Shown: piece by piece, positions 1-5,216 of the stretch
How positions within the stretch are numbered: the first letter of the stretch is position 1
How the letters are laid out: each line of letters starts with the position of its first letter
Assembly: GCA_031255915.1 (NCBI GenBank)
Contig: JAIRRP010000074.1
Coordinates: forward strand, 1-6,568
Source: Puniceicoccales bacterium
GTDB taxonomy: Bacteria; Verrucomicrobiota; Verrucomicrobiia; Opitutales; JAIRLG01
Direction: 5' to 3'
Length of the DNA stretch: 6,568 bases
Notes under the pieces: generated by a model
What the model was told of the DNA's origin: nothing
The model's database searches: none
Seen by the model: only the letters and a program-made list of their open reading frames with translations
Translations under genes and position numbers: made by a program

Positions 1-422
1 TACGTTCCGATGGCCTGTCGGCCGAAGAAAAGGGCGATGGCCAGGCAGAGTGGAATGACCCAGAGGCCGAAAATGATCTCGGTTTCTCCCAAAAGATGCA
101 ATAAGCGTATACGGAAAGAGGGTATTTGTGAATTTTTGGCCATGCGTTTGGCGAGCTGAGTCAGGCGAGAGGCGCAGAGCGTATGGAGGATGGCGGCCAG
201 GAAGAGCAGGGTTGCGACGAGGTTGAAGGGACTGCACCGGATCCGATGGCCAAGAATCGATCCTAGATTTTCCGTGACGGACTCCTGAGCGGCGTAATGT
301 TCAAGTGGGATGGGGAACGGCATCGTTTCGGCCATTGCCGGAGACATCCCTATTCCGCAGAATGGCAGCATTCCCCATAAAAATAGTACCATTCTTAATA
401 GGCGAAGACGACGTAGAATCAT
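1..422 (-). CDS. Partial membrane protein, putative Na+/H+ antiporter family (N-terminal 140 residues)
   Basis: The reverse strand is open from an ATG at 422 to the left edge of the window, giving 140 residues with no stop, so the gene is truncated by the window. AAAGAG lies just upstream of the ATG and is an acceptable ribosome binding site. The protein starts with a basic, hydrophobic leader (about residues 1-31, ending AMA before E32) that looks like a signal peptide or first membrane anchor. Hydrophobic segments follow at about 66-81 (FNLVATLLFLAAILHT) and 115-133 (IIFGLWVIPLCLAIALFF), with the stretch LLHLLGETEIIFGLW between and across them. That pattern resembles, from memory, the putative Na+/H+ antiporter family (Pfam PF07399 type) seen in Chlamydiae and Verrucomicrobia. 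The role in sodium/proton exchange at the inner membrane is known only by family name; the integral membrane nature is what the sequence shows. It is divergent from efp across a 466-bp gap. Confidence 0.6.
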   Translation of the reverse strand, partial: MILRRLRLLRMVLFLWGMLPFCGIGMSPAMAETMPFPIPLEHYAAQESVTENLGSILGHRIRCSPFNLVATLLFLAAILHTLCASRLTQLAKRMAKNSQIPSFRIRLLHLLGETEIIFGLWVIPLCLAIALFFGRQAIGT

Positions 423-511
423 AGCTCTTTTTCAAGGGATAAATGGAAAAATGTCACGGCGCTATTTTTGGGATGGGATTGAGGCGAACACCGTCTCCGT
501 CTCACCGGCGG

Positions 512-618
512 GTTTGCCGCCTTTGAGCCCTTCGGGCTCTGGCTCGCTGCGCGGGCCGCGGTGAGGAAAAATGAAAGCTCCTGCTTTGCATTTTTCCCTC
601 ACCGCAAAGGCGGCAAAC
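512..618. repeat. Cloverleaf-like nested palindrome (one closing stem, three hairpin arms)
   Basis: A closing stem pairs 512-524 (GTTTGCCGCCTTT) perfectly with 606-618 (AAAGGCGGCAAAC). Inside it are three hairpins with almost no unpaired bases between them. Arm 1 is 525-530 with 534-539 (GAGCCC/GGGCTC, loop TTC). Arm 2 is 541-547 with 551-557 (GGCTCGC/GCGGGCC, loop TGC, one G-T pair). Arm 3 is 558-578 with 583-605, about 21 pairs interrupted only by single-base bulges at C596 and G588, with loop TCCT. The same fold is available to either strand as DNA or RNA. The compact form suggests a small non-autonomous mobile palindrome (REP- or MITE-like) or a structured RNA rather than a simple terminator. 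It has no adjacent T-run. The pairing is directly seen; the role is unknown. Confidence 0.75.
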
Positions 619-742
619 GGAGCAGGCGGCAAACCAGACACAGACCGAACAAGCACTCCCTCAGCCAAAAAATTTCCACATCGATGGAGAAGACATATCG
701 TCCCTACTTCTGTGGCCATCTTCGGCCCCTTCCCGACCCTAT

Positions 743-767
743 CTCCCAAGCCCAAAGGGAGTTTTTT
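743..767 (+). terminator. Weak Rho-independent terminator-like hairpin without an obvious upstream gene
   Basis: CTCCC (743-747) can pair with GGGAG (757-761), leaving a 9-base loop, and six T residues follow (762-767). The stem is only five pairs. No plus-strand gene ends here, because the gene to the left points away. It might end a short transcript covering the cloverleaf element, attenuate a long efp leader, or be chance. Confidence 0.3.
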
Positions 768-870
768 ATCCCAGTGACGTATGTCTTTCTGCCGCATAAA
801 AGTCCGCCGATATGATTTCAACTTGATTTATATTGGGGAATATTTAGCTGCCGATCACATCGTATTTTTA

Positions 871-880
871 AGGAAGGAAG
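871..880 (+). promoter_or_regulatory. Ribosome binding site that fixes the efp start
   Basis: The purine run AGGAAGGAAG lies 8 bases before the ATG at 889. The same frame is open back to an ATG at 781, but that upstream extension has no ribosome binding site and no EF-P character. This site and the family N-terminus MASPTDLRKG select 889. Confidence 0.75.
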
Positions 881-888
881 AATTTTCT

Positions 889-1446
889 ATGGCATCACCG
901 ACGGATCTGCGCAAGGGACGCGTTATTCTTTATCAAGGGGCGCCGCATCTCGTATTGGAGGTATTGCATCGGACGCAGGGACGACAGGCGGGTTTCATGC
1001 AGGTCACATTGCGCCATTTGGGGACAGGTTCCTCGACGACAACCAAGATTCGCACGACGGACAGTGTGGATTTTTGCCATACCGAGACGCGTAAACTGGA
1101 ATATTCCTATGCCGATGCGGAGGGATTTCATTTCCTGCATCCGGAGACTTTTGAAGATACCGTCTTGCCGCGGGTTTTGCTGGAAGATCAGAAGAATTTT
1201 CTGACCGAGAATACGATCTACGACGTCCTTTTCGTCGATGAACGGGCAGTGCAGCTGCAGCTGCCGGCGGCGGTGACCATGAAGGTCGTCGAGTCGCCGG
1301 AAGGGATTCGCGGTGATACCGCTTCCAATGTCCAAAAACCGGCCGTGACCGAGACCGGCCTGACGGTCCAGGTTCCCCTCTTTATCCAGCCCGGTGAGTC
1401 GATCCGCGTCAGCACCGAGGACGGAAAATACCTGAGCAGAGCATAG
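889..1446 (+). CDS. efp: Translation elongation factor P (arginine-tip type)
   Basis: EF-P binds next to the ribosomal P site and speeds peptide bond formation at polyproline stretches; it acts in the cytoplasm. The product is 185 residues, the normal family length. An N-terminal KOW-like domain covers about residues 3-60, followed by two OB-fold domains (about 66-122 and 128-183). The C-terminal signature is intact at 150-169 (KPAVTETGLTVQVPLFIQPG), matching K-x-A-x4-G-x2-[LIV]-x-V-P-x2-[LIV]-x2-G. The tip of the loop that reaches the peptidyl-transferase centre reads TQGRQAG, with arginine at position 32 rather than the lysine that EpmA modifies in E. coli. This is the position rhamnosylated by EarP in some bacteria, although no modification gene lies in the window. 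The gene appears monocistronic, ends 46 bp before a convergent gene, and has a broken second copy of its 3' end at 4987-5079. Confidence 0.96.
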   Translation: MASPTDLRKGRVILYQGAPHLVLEVLHRTQGRQAGFMQVTLRHLGTGSSTTTKIRTTDSVDFCHTETRKLEYSYADAEGFHFLHPETFEDTVLPRVLLEDQKNFLTENTIYDVLFVDERAVQLQLPAAVTMKVVESPEGIRGDTASNVQKPAVTETGLTVQVPLFIQPGESIRVSTEDGKYLSRA

Positions 1447-1492
1447 AGAGGTGTACAGCAGGAATTTTCGCGTATGTTCTAGAAGAAGTTAT

Positions 1493-3089
1493 CTAGCTCT
1501 CTACCTTGAGCTTCGCGGCAATTTTGAGTACTTGTTGAATTTTCTGTCGTTGCGTAGCATCCATATCCGAATGAGCATTGAGGTATTGCTCTATGCTTCG
1601 CTGGGGGCTCATGCCTTTTGGTGGTTCTTGACCTTGATCTTGATACAAACGTTGATTTATTGCCCCTAGCAAACTTTGCGTTGTAAGGCTTACTTTATTC
1701 GATAGGCTATTACTCGGGTTGTAATCTTCTGGTATGCCTCCGCCAAGTGGACGCAAGACATTTTCTTGAAATGAATCGAATACGAGCGCAAGTGAGGTGT
1801 AATCGCTGAATTCATTAAATTGATTAACTAAATCAGCTGCAGTATTCAAAAAAACAGAAAGATCTTGTGGATTTTCCCGGAAAAGGTTTTGCGTACGTAA
1901 GTTTAGTTCATCAAATTGAGTCTCATATCTTTGAAGTTTGTTTCCCCAGTCTTCATAATTTCCCAGTCCCTGAAACTGCCTTTCTTTGGAGGTGATGACA
2001 TTCCAACAATCTGCGATTGTTGCACCAGGTTTTCCGGCCATGAGAGTTCTTCGCAATGTAGTTTCTTCAGAAGGAAAATCTGAGTTAATATCTGTCAAGT
2101 AAGGGCATTGAGGAGGGAGTTCTTTTCCCAAATTTTCTATTTGCTGATTTAAAGAATTGATCGTCGCTCCTTCATCGGAGGACAATTTCTGGGCTTCTTG
2201 AACTGCTTTGCAAAGAGCAAGTTGCTTGGACGTCAAAGATAAATCGTTTGAATTTGCCTGAAATTTCTGCCATGAATCCAAAAATTCTCTTACGACTACC
2301 TGGTCCTTTTCTTTGGCCAATCCCCTTCCCGACAAGGAAGTATCGAGGCTTTGTGGAATGGAAAACCCATTTTTATGCAAATTAAAATCAAAGAGTGAAA
2401 AAACCCTCTTTAATTCTTTTAAGTCAGGATGTTGCTTGTAGAGGGCATTCATTTTTCCCTCAAGACTTATCAGTTTCTGTCCCAATTGAGAATGTTTTCT
2501 TGCCTTTTCATAAACCGATCTGGGAAGATCGCCGAAGCAGTCGCCCAATTGCTCGCGCTCCTTGACGGAAAGGGTCTGGACACCCACAAAAAATGGGGCT
2601 CTCTCATTGGAAAAAACCTTATGATTATCGAGTTGCTTTTTGATTTTCATGCAATCCTCATGACTGAGGATGTCTTCATTTTTGCTGAGCTTCAGGAAAG
2701 CTTGAATTGCCGCCTGGGCCGGATATTTTCCGTTCTGATCTAATCTATATTTTTTGGCATCTTTGGAAATCCACGAGGCACCACCCATGGCCGAAGCCAG
2801 GGTTTTCATGAGGAGTGGTTTAAGGGCTGTATCTCGAGCGAGACATTTCAGGATGGTTTGTGCGGCTTTGGCATCATCTCCTTCGCCTGCGGCCATCTGA
2901 ACGAGCTTTAGTAGTTTGTTTTGGGTCCGTCCCTTCAAGTAGCGTAATAGGCGTAGTCGTAGCACTTGTGCTTTCCATTGCCTGGTTGAGGTGCTGCTTA
3001 CCTTGGGCTTGCGCGGCAATAGCCGTAAATTGCTTCTGCTTATGATCAAAATAGATGGTATTTGTTTGTGTTATTCTAGGGCTATCCAT
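1493..3089 (-). CDS. Large protein of unknown function, apparently frameshifted near its 5' end
   Basis: I do not recognise this protein. The main frame runs from the stop at 1493 up to about 2940 and encodes a soluble, helical-looking, Q/N/K/L-rich protein (for example AAQTILKCLARDTALKPLLM, then KLISLEGKMNALYKQHPDLK and QIENLGKELPPQCPYL). No membrane segment is seen. Upstream, the same frame turns arginine-rich and implausible (LRLRLLRYLKGR). A second frame, starting at ATG 3089 behind GGAGG, reads MDSPRITQTNTIYFDHKQKQ and stays plausible until about 2945, then degenerates to RRRRR and stops at 2874. Joining the two requires dropping one base around the AAAA run near 2929-2932, giving 531 residues. 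If the shift is real the gene is broken or needs a +1 shift; otherwise translation could begin inside the main frame, for example at ATG 2896. The T/Q-rich, leaderless N-terminus would suit a type III effector, but no secretion genes are present, so that is only a guess. The gene is more AT-rich than efp, with which it converges. Confidence 0.7.
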
Positions 3090-3142
3090 ATCTCCAATTC
3101 CTCCATAGTAATATTGACATATCCAACTCTCTTGACAAGGGG

Positions 3143-3158
3143 AAACAGCCTTGCCTTT
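3143..3158. repeat. Short dispersed repeat, copy A
   Basis: AAACAGCCTTGCCTTT here matches AAACAGCTTTGCCTTT at 4886-4901 in 15 of 16 positions, and weaker similarity extends on both sides. Read on the reverse strand, both copies give KGKAV in the same register. The two copies lie in the non-coding flanks on either side of the ATPase gene. A match this short could be chance. Confidence 0.35.
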
Positions 3159-3185
3159 GTCCCGAAAGCGGGAAGGTATTTTTTT
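3154..3185 (+). terminator. Terminator-like hairpin with T-run, no upstream plus-strand gene
   Basis: TCCCG (3160-3164) pairs with CGGGA (3169-3173) around loop AAAG. CCT (3154-3156) can extend the stem with AGG (3174-3176) across a 3-base bulge, and TATTTTTTT follows (3177-3185). The form is that of a modest intrinsic terminator for plus-strand transcription. No plus-strand gene ends here, so it may block antisense transcription or belong to the short dispersed repeat it overlaps. On the other strand the hairpin falls in the 5' leader of the large unknown gene. Confidence 0.4.
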
Positions 3186-3217
3186 CACTTGGTGGCTTTG
3201 GGAGCCCTCAGGTAAAT

Positions 3218-3229
3218 CCTGTTAACAGG
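3218..3229. promoter_or_regulatory. Perfect 12-bp palindrome, possible operator
   Basis: CCTGTTAACAGG is a perfect inverted repeat with no spacer, located between two divergent genes and upstream of the 33-bp array. It could be a binding site for a dimeric regulator, but no regulator gene is in the window and the family cannot be named. Confidence 0.3.
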
Positions 3230-3276
3230 CCATCTTATTCTCTGTTGAGAAGCGCTTATTTTAAGTTTGTAAGCGA

Positions 3277-3450
3277 TTTTTATACGGAATATGAAGGGCT
3301 CATTGACATTTTTAATACGGAATAATTGGGGCTTATTTACACTTTTGATATGGAATAATTGGAGTTTGCTTACACTTTTGATATGGAATAATCAAAAGCT
3401 GCTTGCATTTTTGATACGGAATAATTAGAGTCTATTTGCACTTTTGATAC
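3277..3450. repeat. Array of five 33-bp tandem repeats plus a partial sixth
   Basis: Units begin at 3277, 3310, 3343, 3376 and 3409, each exactly 33 bp, and a sixth stops after about 9 bases at 3442-3450. The conserved core is TTTTGATAYGGAATAAT. Unit 1 differs most (TTTTTATACGGAATATGA) and unit 2 has A in place of G at position 5. The remaining ~16 bases of each unit vary but keep a pattern ending in TTnAC/TTnGC then AC or AT, so they are not unrelated spacers. A 33-bp period is close to three helical turns, so the cores would lie on nearly the same face of the DNA. This is the layout of iterons or of an operator array. The array ends about 55 bp before the ATPase start, so it sits in its promoter or leader. 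Confidence 0.85.
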
Positions 3451-3504
3451 CATAACGCCAGACTATCCGTGTCTAAAGTGAAGTGATGGAATCGGAGCAA
3501 AACG

Positions 3505-4827
3505 ATGAGAAGGCTTGCATTAAAAGATCTTATAAAGTGGAAGCATAAACCCGAGCATAAGCCACTGATGATTCAGGGAGCGCGTCAAGTGGGTAAAACT
3601 TGGCTTATGAAGGAGTTCGGTCGCACCCAATACGGGAATGTCGCCTATGTCTGGTTTGAGCATAACAGCCGCATGGCGACACTGTTTTCGGGCGATATGG
3701 ATACGGAACGCCTCTTGCTTGGGCTCGAGGCCGAGACTCGTCAAAAGATAATCCCTGGAAAAACTTTGATGATCTTTGACGAGATACAAGCCTGTCCGAA
3801 TGCGCTTACATCGCTGAAATATTTTAATGAAAATCTACCGCAGTACGATATGGTCGCCGCCGGCAGTCTGCTCGGTGTATCCTTGCACGAAGGCGCATCC
3901 TTTCCCGTCGGTAAGGTCGAGTTTATGAAATTATACCCCATGAATTTCTGTGAATTCCTGGATGCGATGGGCGAAGAGCAGCTTTGTGGATTGTTGGAAA
4001 AGCGCGATTGGGAAATGATAAAAATCTTCAAGGACAGGCTTATGTCCTACTTGCGAATGTATTTCTACGTAGGAGGCATGCCGGAAGCCGTGCGGAAATT
4101 CACGATTCACAAAGATTTTGATGCGGCGCGCGAGGCTCAAGGGCAAATTTTGGAGGCCTATGGGGAAGATTTTTCAAAGCACGTCCCGAGGACGCAGATC
4201 CAAAAAGTGATGCAGATTTGGAACTCCATTCCTTACCAGTTGGCCAAGGAAAACAAAAAATTTATTTATTCGGAAGTTCAAAAAGGCGCATGGGCGAATT
4301 CCTTTGAAACCGCACTGGAATGGTTGATCAAGAGCGGTCTTATCCATCGTGTGTCACGCGTATCAAAGCCAGCCATGCCCTTAAGGGGCTATGCTCCTTC
4401 CTCCGGAGCGTTCAAGTTGTTTATGTGTGATATAGGGCTTATGTCGGCCATGTCAAAGGTGGATGTACGGACACAATTGGAAGGTGATGCTCTGTTCACG
4501 GAATTCAGGGGCGCGTTGACTGAACAATTCGTATGCCAGGAATTAAAACTGATGGACGATATGGATATGGCGTATTGGGCGAATGAAGCCCCCGCGCAGT
4601 CGGAAATCGACTTTATCCTGCAACTCGGAAGTCAGATCATTCCGCTGGAGGTAAAATCCTCCACAAATCTAAAAGCCAAAAGCCTATCGGTCTATCGAAA
4701 AAAATTCCAACCGAAAATAGAACTCAGAACTTCACTGGCGGATTATAGGGAAACGGATAACTTAATCGATGTGCCGCTGTATGCGTTGGGCTTTTTACAA
4801 GAGATCATCGAAAAAAGCAAGGGCTGA
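3505..4827 (+). CDS. AAA_14/DUF4143 family ATPase with PD-(D/E)XK-like C-terminus
   Basis: The 440-residue product has the full architecture of the widespread but poorly understood AAA_14-DUF4143 family. The Walker A motif is at 25-32 (GARQVGKT). The Walker B motif is at about 87-93 (TLMIFDE, continuing IQ). AAGSLLG at 118-124, followed by SFPVGKVEF, is the family's sensor-like region. The C-terminal DUF4143 part carries SEIDF (366-370) and PLEVKSS (380-386). Its D369, E382 and K384 fit a PD-(D/E)XK nuclease-like core, as is usual in this family. ATP binding is well supported; the substrate and biological role are not known. The ATG at 3505 is preceded by GGAG at 7 bases, and no upstream alternative is better. 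The gene stands alone on its strand behind the 33-bp array. The frame is intact with both active-site groups present, so it looks functional. Confidence 0.93.
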   Translation: MRRLALKDLIKWKHKPEHKPLMIQGARQVGKTWLMKEFGRTQYGNVAYVWFEHNSRMATLFSGDMDTERLLLGLEAETRQKIIPGKTLMIFDEIQACPNALTSLKYFNENLPQYDMVAAGSLLGVSLHEGASFPVGKVEFMKLYPMNFCEFLDAMGEEQLCGLLEKRDWEMIKIFKDRLMSYLRMYFYVGGMPEAVRKFTIHKDFDAAREAQGQILEAYGEDFSKHVPRTQIQKVMQIWNSIPYQLAKENKKFIYSEVQKGAWANSFETALEWLIKSGLIHRVSRVSKPAMPLRGYAPSSGAFKLFMCDIGLMSAMSKVDVRTQLEGDALFTEFRGALTEQFVCQELKLMDDMDMAYWANEAPAQSEIDFILQLGSQIIPLEVKSSTNLKAKSLSVYRKKFQPKIELRTSLADYRETDNLIDVPLYALGFLQEIIEKSKG

Positions 4828-4858
4828 AGCGATGGCGAAGAGTCCCCAATGGGATCTA

Positions 4859-4886
4859 TTTTCATCCACGGCCTCTCGGATGAAAA
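4859..4886. other. Perfect 9-bp inverted repeat downstream of the ATPase
   Basis: TTTTCATCC (4859-4867) pairs perfectly with GGATGAAAA (4878-4886) around a 10-base loop. It lies 31 bases after the ATPase stop codon. No T-run follows on either strand, so it is not a classical intrinsic terminator, though it could stabilise the 3' end of the ATPase mRNA. Confidence 0.45.
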
Positions 4887-4901
4887 AACAGCTTTGCCTT
4901 T
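4886..4901. repeat. Short dispersed repeat, copy B
   Basis: AAACAGCTTTGCCTTT matches copy A at 3143-3158 in 15 of 16 positions, in the same orientation. It abuts the 9-bp inverted repeat just upstream. Confidence 0.35.
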
Positions 4902-4986
4902 AGGCCTGAAGCAGAAAAGCGTTGGCATTGACATTTATCATTCAAGGATCATGGAATGAAATTTTCCACACGCGTGTTTTGTCCTT

Positions 4987-5079
4987 GGCCTGATAGGTTC
5001 CTCTCTTTATCCAACCCGGTGAAGCGATCCGCGTCAGCACCGAGGATGGGGCAAGTGCAAGTACCTGAGCCGGGCCTAA
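4987..5079 (+). pseudogene. Degenerate second copy of the efp 3' end
   Basis: From GGTTCC at 4996 the sequence encodes VPLFIQPGEAIRVSTEDG, matching EF-P residues 162 onward with one substitution (S to A). After ATGGG, an insertion of about 8 bases, including a tandem GCAAGT, breaks the frame. Past it the frame resumes as AAG TAC CTG AGC CGG GCC TAA, which is the exact EF-P ending KYLSRA plus stop. A 22-base run (5025-5046) is identical to efp 1400-1421. By hand alignment there are about 10 mismatches over some 75 aligned bases. Most are synonymous (CCC/CCT, CAG/CAA, GAC/GAT, AGA/CGG, GCA/GCC), and the stop also differs (TAG/TAA). Similarity fades to the left at GGCCTGA (4987-4993), which has a small deletion, and nothing matches after the stop. 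There is no start codon or N-terminal domain, so this is a remnant. Confidence 0.88.
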
Positions 5080-5172
5080 TTAAGATGGTCAGCGATCTTG
5101 TTCATATGAGAGTAAGACACTCAAAGGAACACTCATCCCTTTTATTTTCCACTCTTTCACTTTAGCTTAGCC

Positions 5173-5200
5173 AAAAAAACATCTCTTGGATAGAACGATG
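5173..5200 (-). terminator. Probable Rho-independent terminator of the minus-strand secreted-protein genes
   Basis: Read on the minus strand, CATC (5200-5197) and TCT (5194-5192), separated by a 2-base bulge, pair with AGAGATG (5186-5180) around a 5-base loop, and seven T residues follow (5179-5173). It lies 17 bases beyond the stop codon of the gene at 5217-5873, the right place and orientation for its terminator. Confidence 0.5.
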
Positions 5201-5216
5201 AGCATCAGTGGCTAAC

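Larger units (their letters stand above)
423..888. other. Intergenic region between divergent genes, with a structured palindromic element
   Basis: This 466-bp gap separates the start of the left membrane-protein gene from the start of efp, so it must carry promoters for both. I could not identify a convincing -35/-10 pair. It is dominated by the nested palindrome at 512-618, followed by a weak terminator-like hairpin at 743-767. Several overlapping frames are open here on both strands, but they are arginine- and proline-rich, lack ribosome binding sites and run through the palindrome, so I do not call a gene. The final 110 bases before efp are AT-rich and are the likely efp promoter area. 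Confidence 0.6.
3090..3504. other. Intergenic region between the unknown minus-strand gene and the ATPase
   Basis: This 415-bp stretch separates two divergent genes and must contain both promoters. It holds, in order, the ribosome binding site of the left gene (GGAGG, 10 bases from the ATG at 3089), a plus-strand terminator-like hairpin (3154-3185), a perfect 12-bp palindrome (3218-3229), a small inverted repeat (CGCTTA and TAAGCG around 3253-3275), the 33-bp repeat array (3277-3450), and the ATPase ribosome binding site (GGAG at 3494-3497). I see no gene that can be supported, although one reverse frame stays open through part of the array. Confidence 0.6.
4828..5216. other. Intergenic region after the ATPase, containing an efp fragment
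   Basis: This 389-bp stretch holds a 9-bp inverted repeat (4859-4886), copy B of a short dispersed repeat (4886-4901), the efp tail remnant (4987-5079) and a minus-strand terminator (5173-5200). The short open frames here have no ribosome binding site and no recognisable content. No classical terminator for the ATPase gene is seen. Confidence 0.6.

Noticed and set aside
512..618. Integron attC recombination site
   Set aside because: The ends GTTTGCC and GGCAAAC do not match the attC pattern of RYYYAAC at the start and GTTRRRY at the end, and no integron integrase or cassette layout is present.
462..821. 119-residue minus-strand open frame, with overlapping plus-strand frames at 561-815 and 571-777
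   Set aside because: These frames run through the cloverleaf palindrome, overlap on both strands, have arginine/proline-rich composition, lack ribosome binding sites and match no family. They follow from GC-rich palindromic sequence.
781..888. Upstream ATG at 781 that would extend efp by 36 codons
   Set aside because: EF-P is full length from 889, where there is a strong ribosome binding site and the family N-terminus. The extension looks non-coding.
2926..2936. Programmed -1 frameshift at CCCAAAA in the large unknown gene
   Set aside because: The heptamer is in the right register for -1 slippage, but the -1 frame reaches a TAA within four codons. The change needed is +1 (or -2), so the classical mechanism does not explain it.
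3114..3137. Two TTGACA boxes (3114-3119 and 3132-3137) as plus-strand promoters
   Set aside because: No acceptable -10 box lies 16-18 bases downstream of either, and any transcript would run into the terminator-like hairpin at 3154-3185.
3090..3188. N-terminal extension of the large gene to ATG 3188 (MKKIPSRFRDKGKAV...)
   Set aside because: The extension reads through the terminator-like hairpin and short repeat. The ATG at 3089 has a GGAGG ribosome binding site and begins the plausible coding sequence.
3277..3450. CRISPR array
   Set aside because: The non-core parts of the units are only ~16 bases and resemble one another, so they are not spacers. The cores are not exact copies and no cas gene is present.
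4743..4934. 63-residue minus-strand open frame
   Set aside because: It overlaps the end of the ATPase gene and the 9-bp inverted repeat, has no ribosome binding site and resembles no protein. Only its KGKAV match to the other repeat copy is of note.
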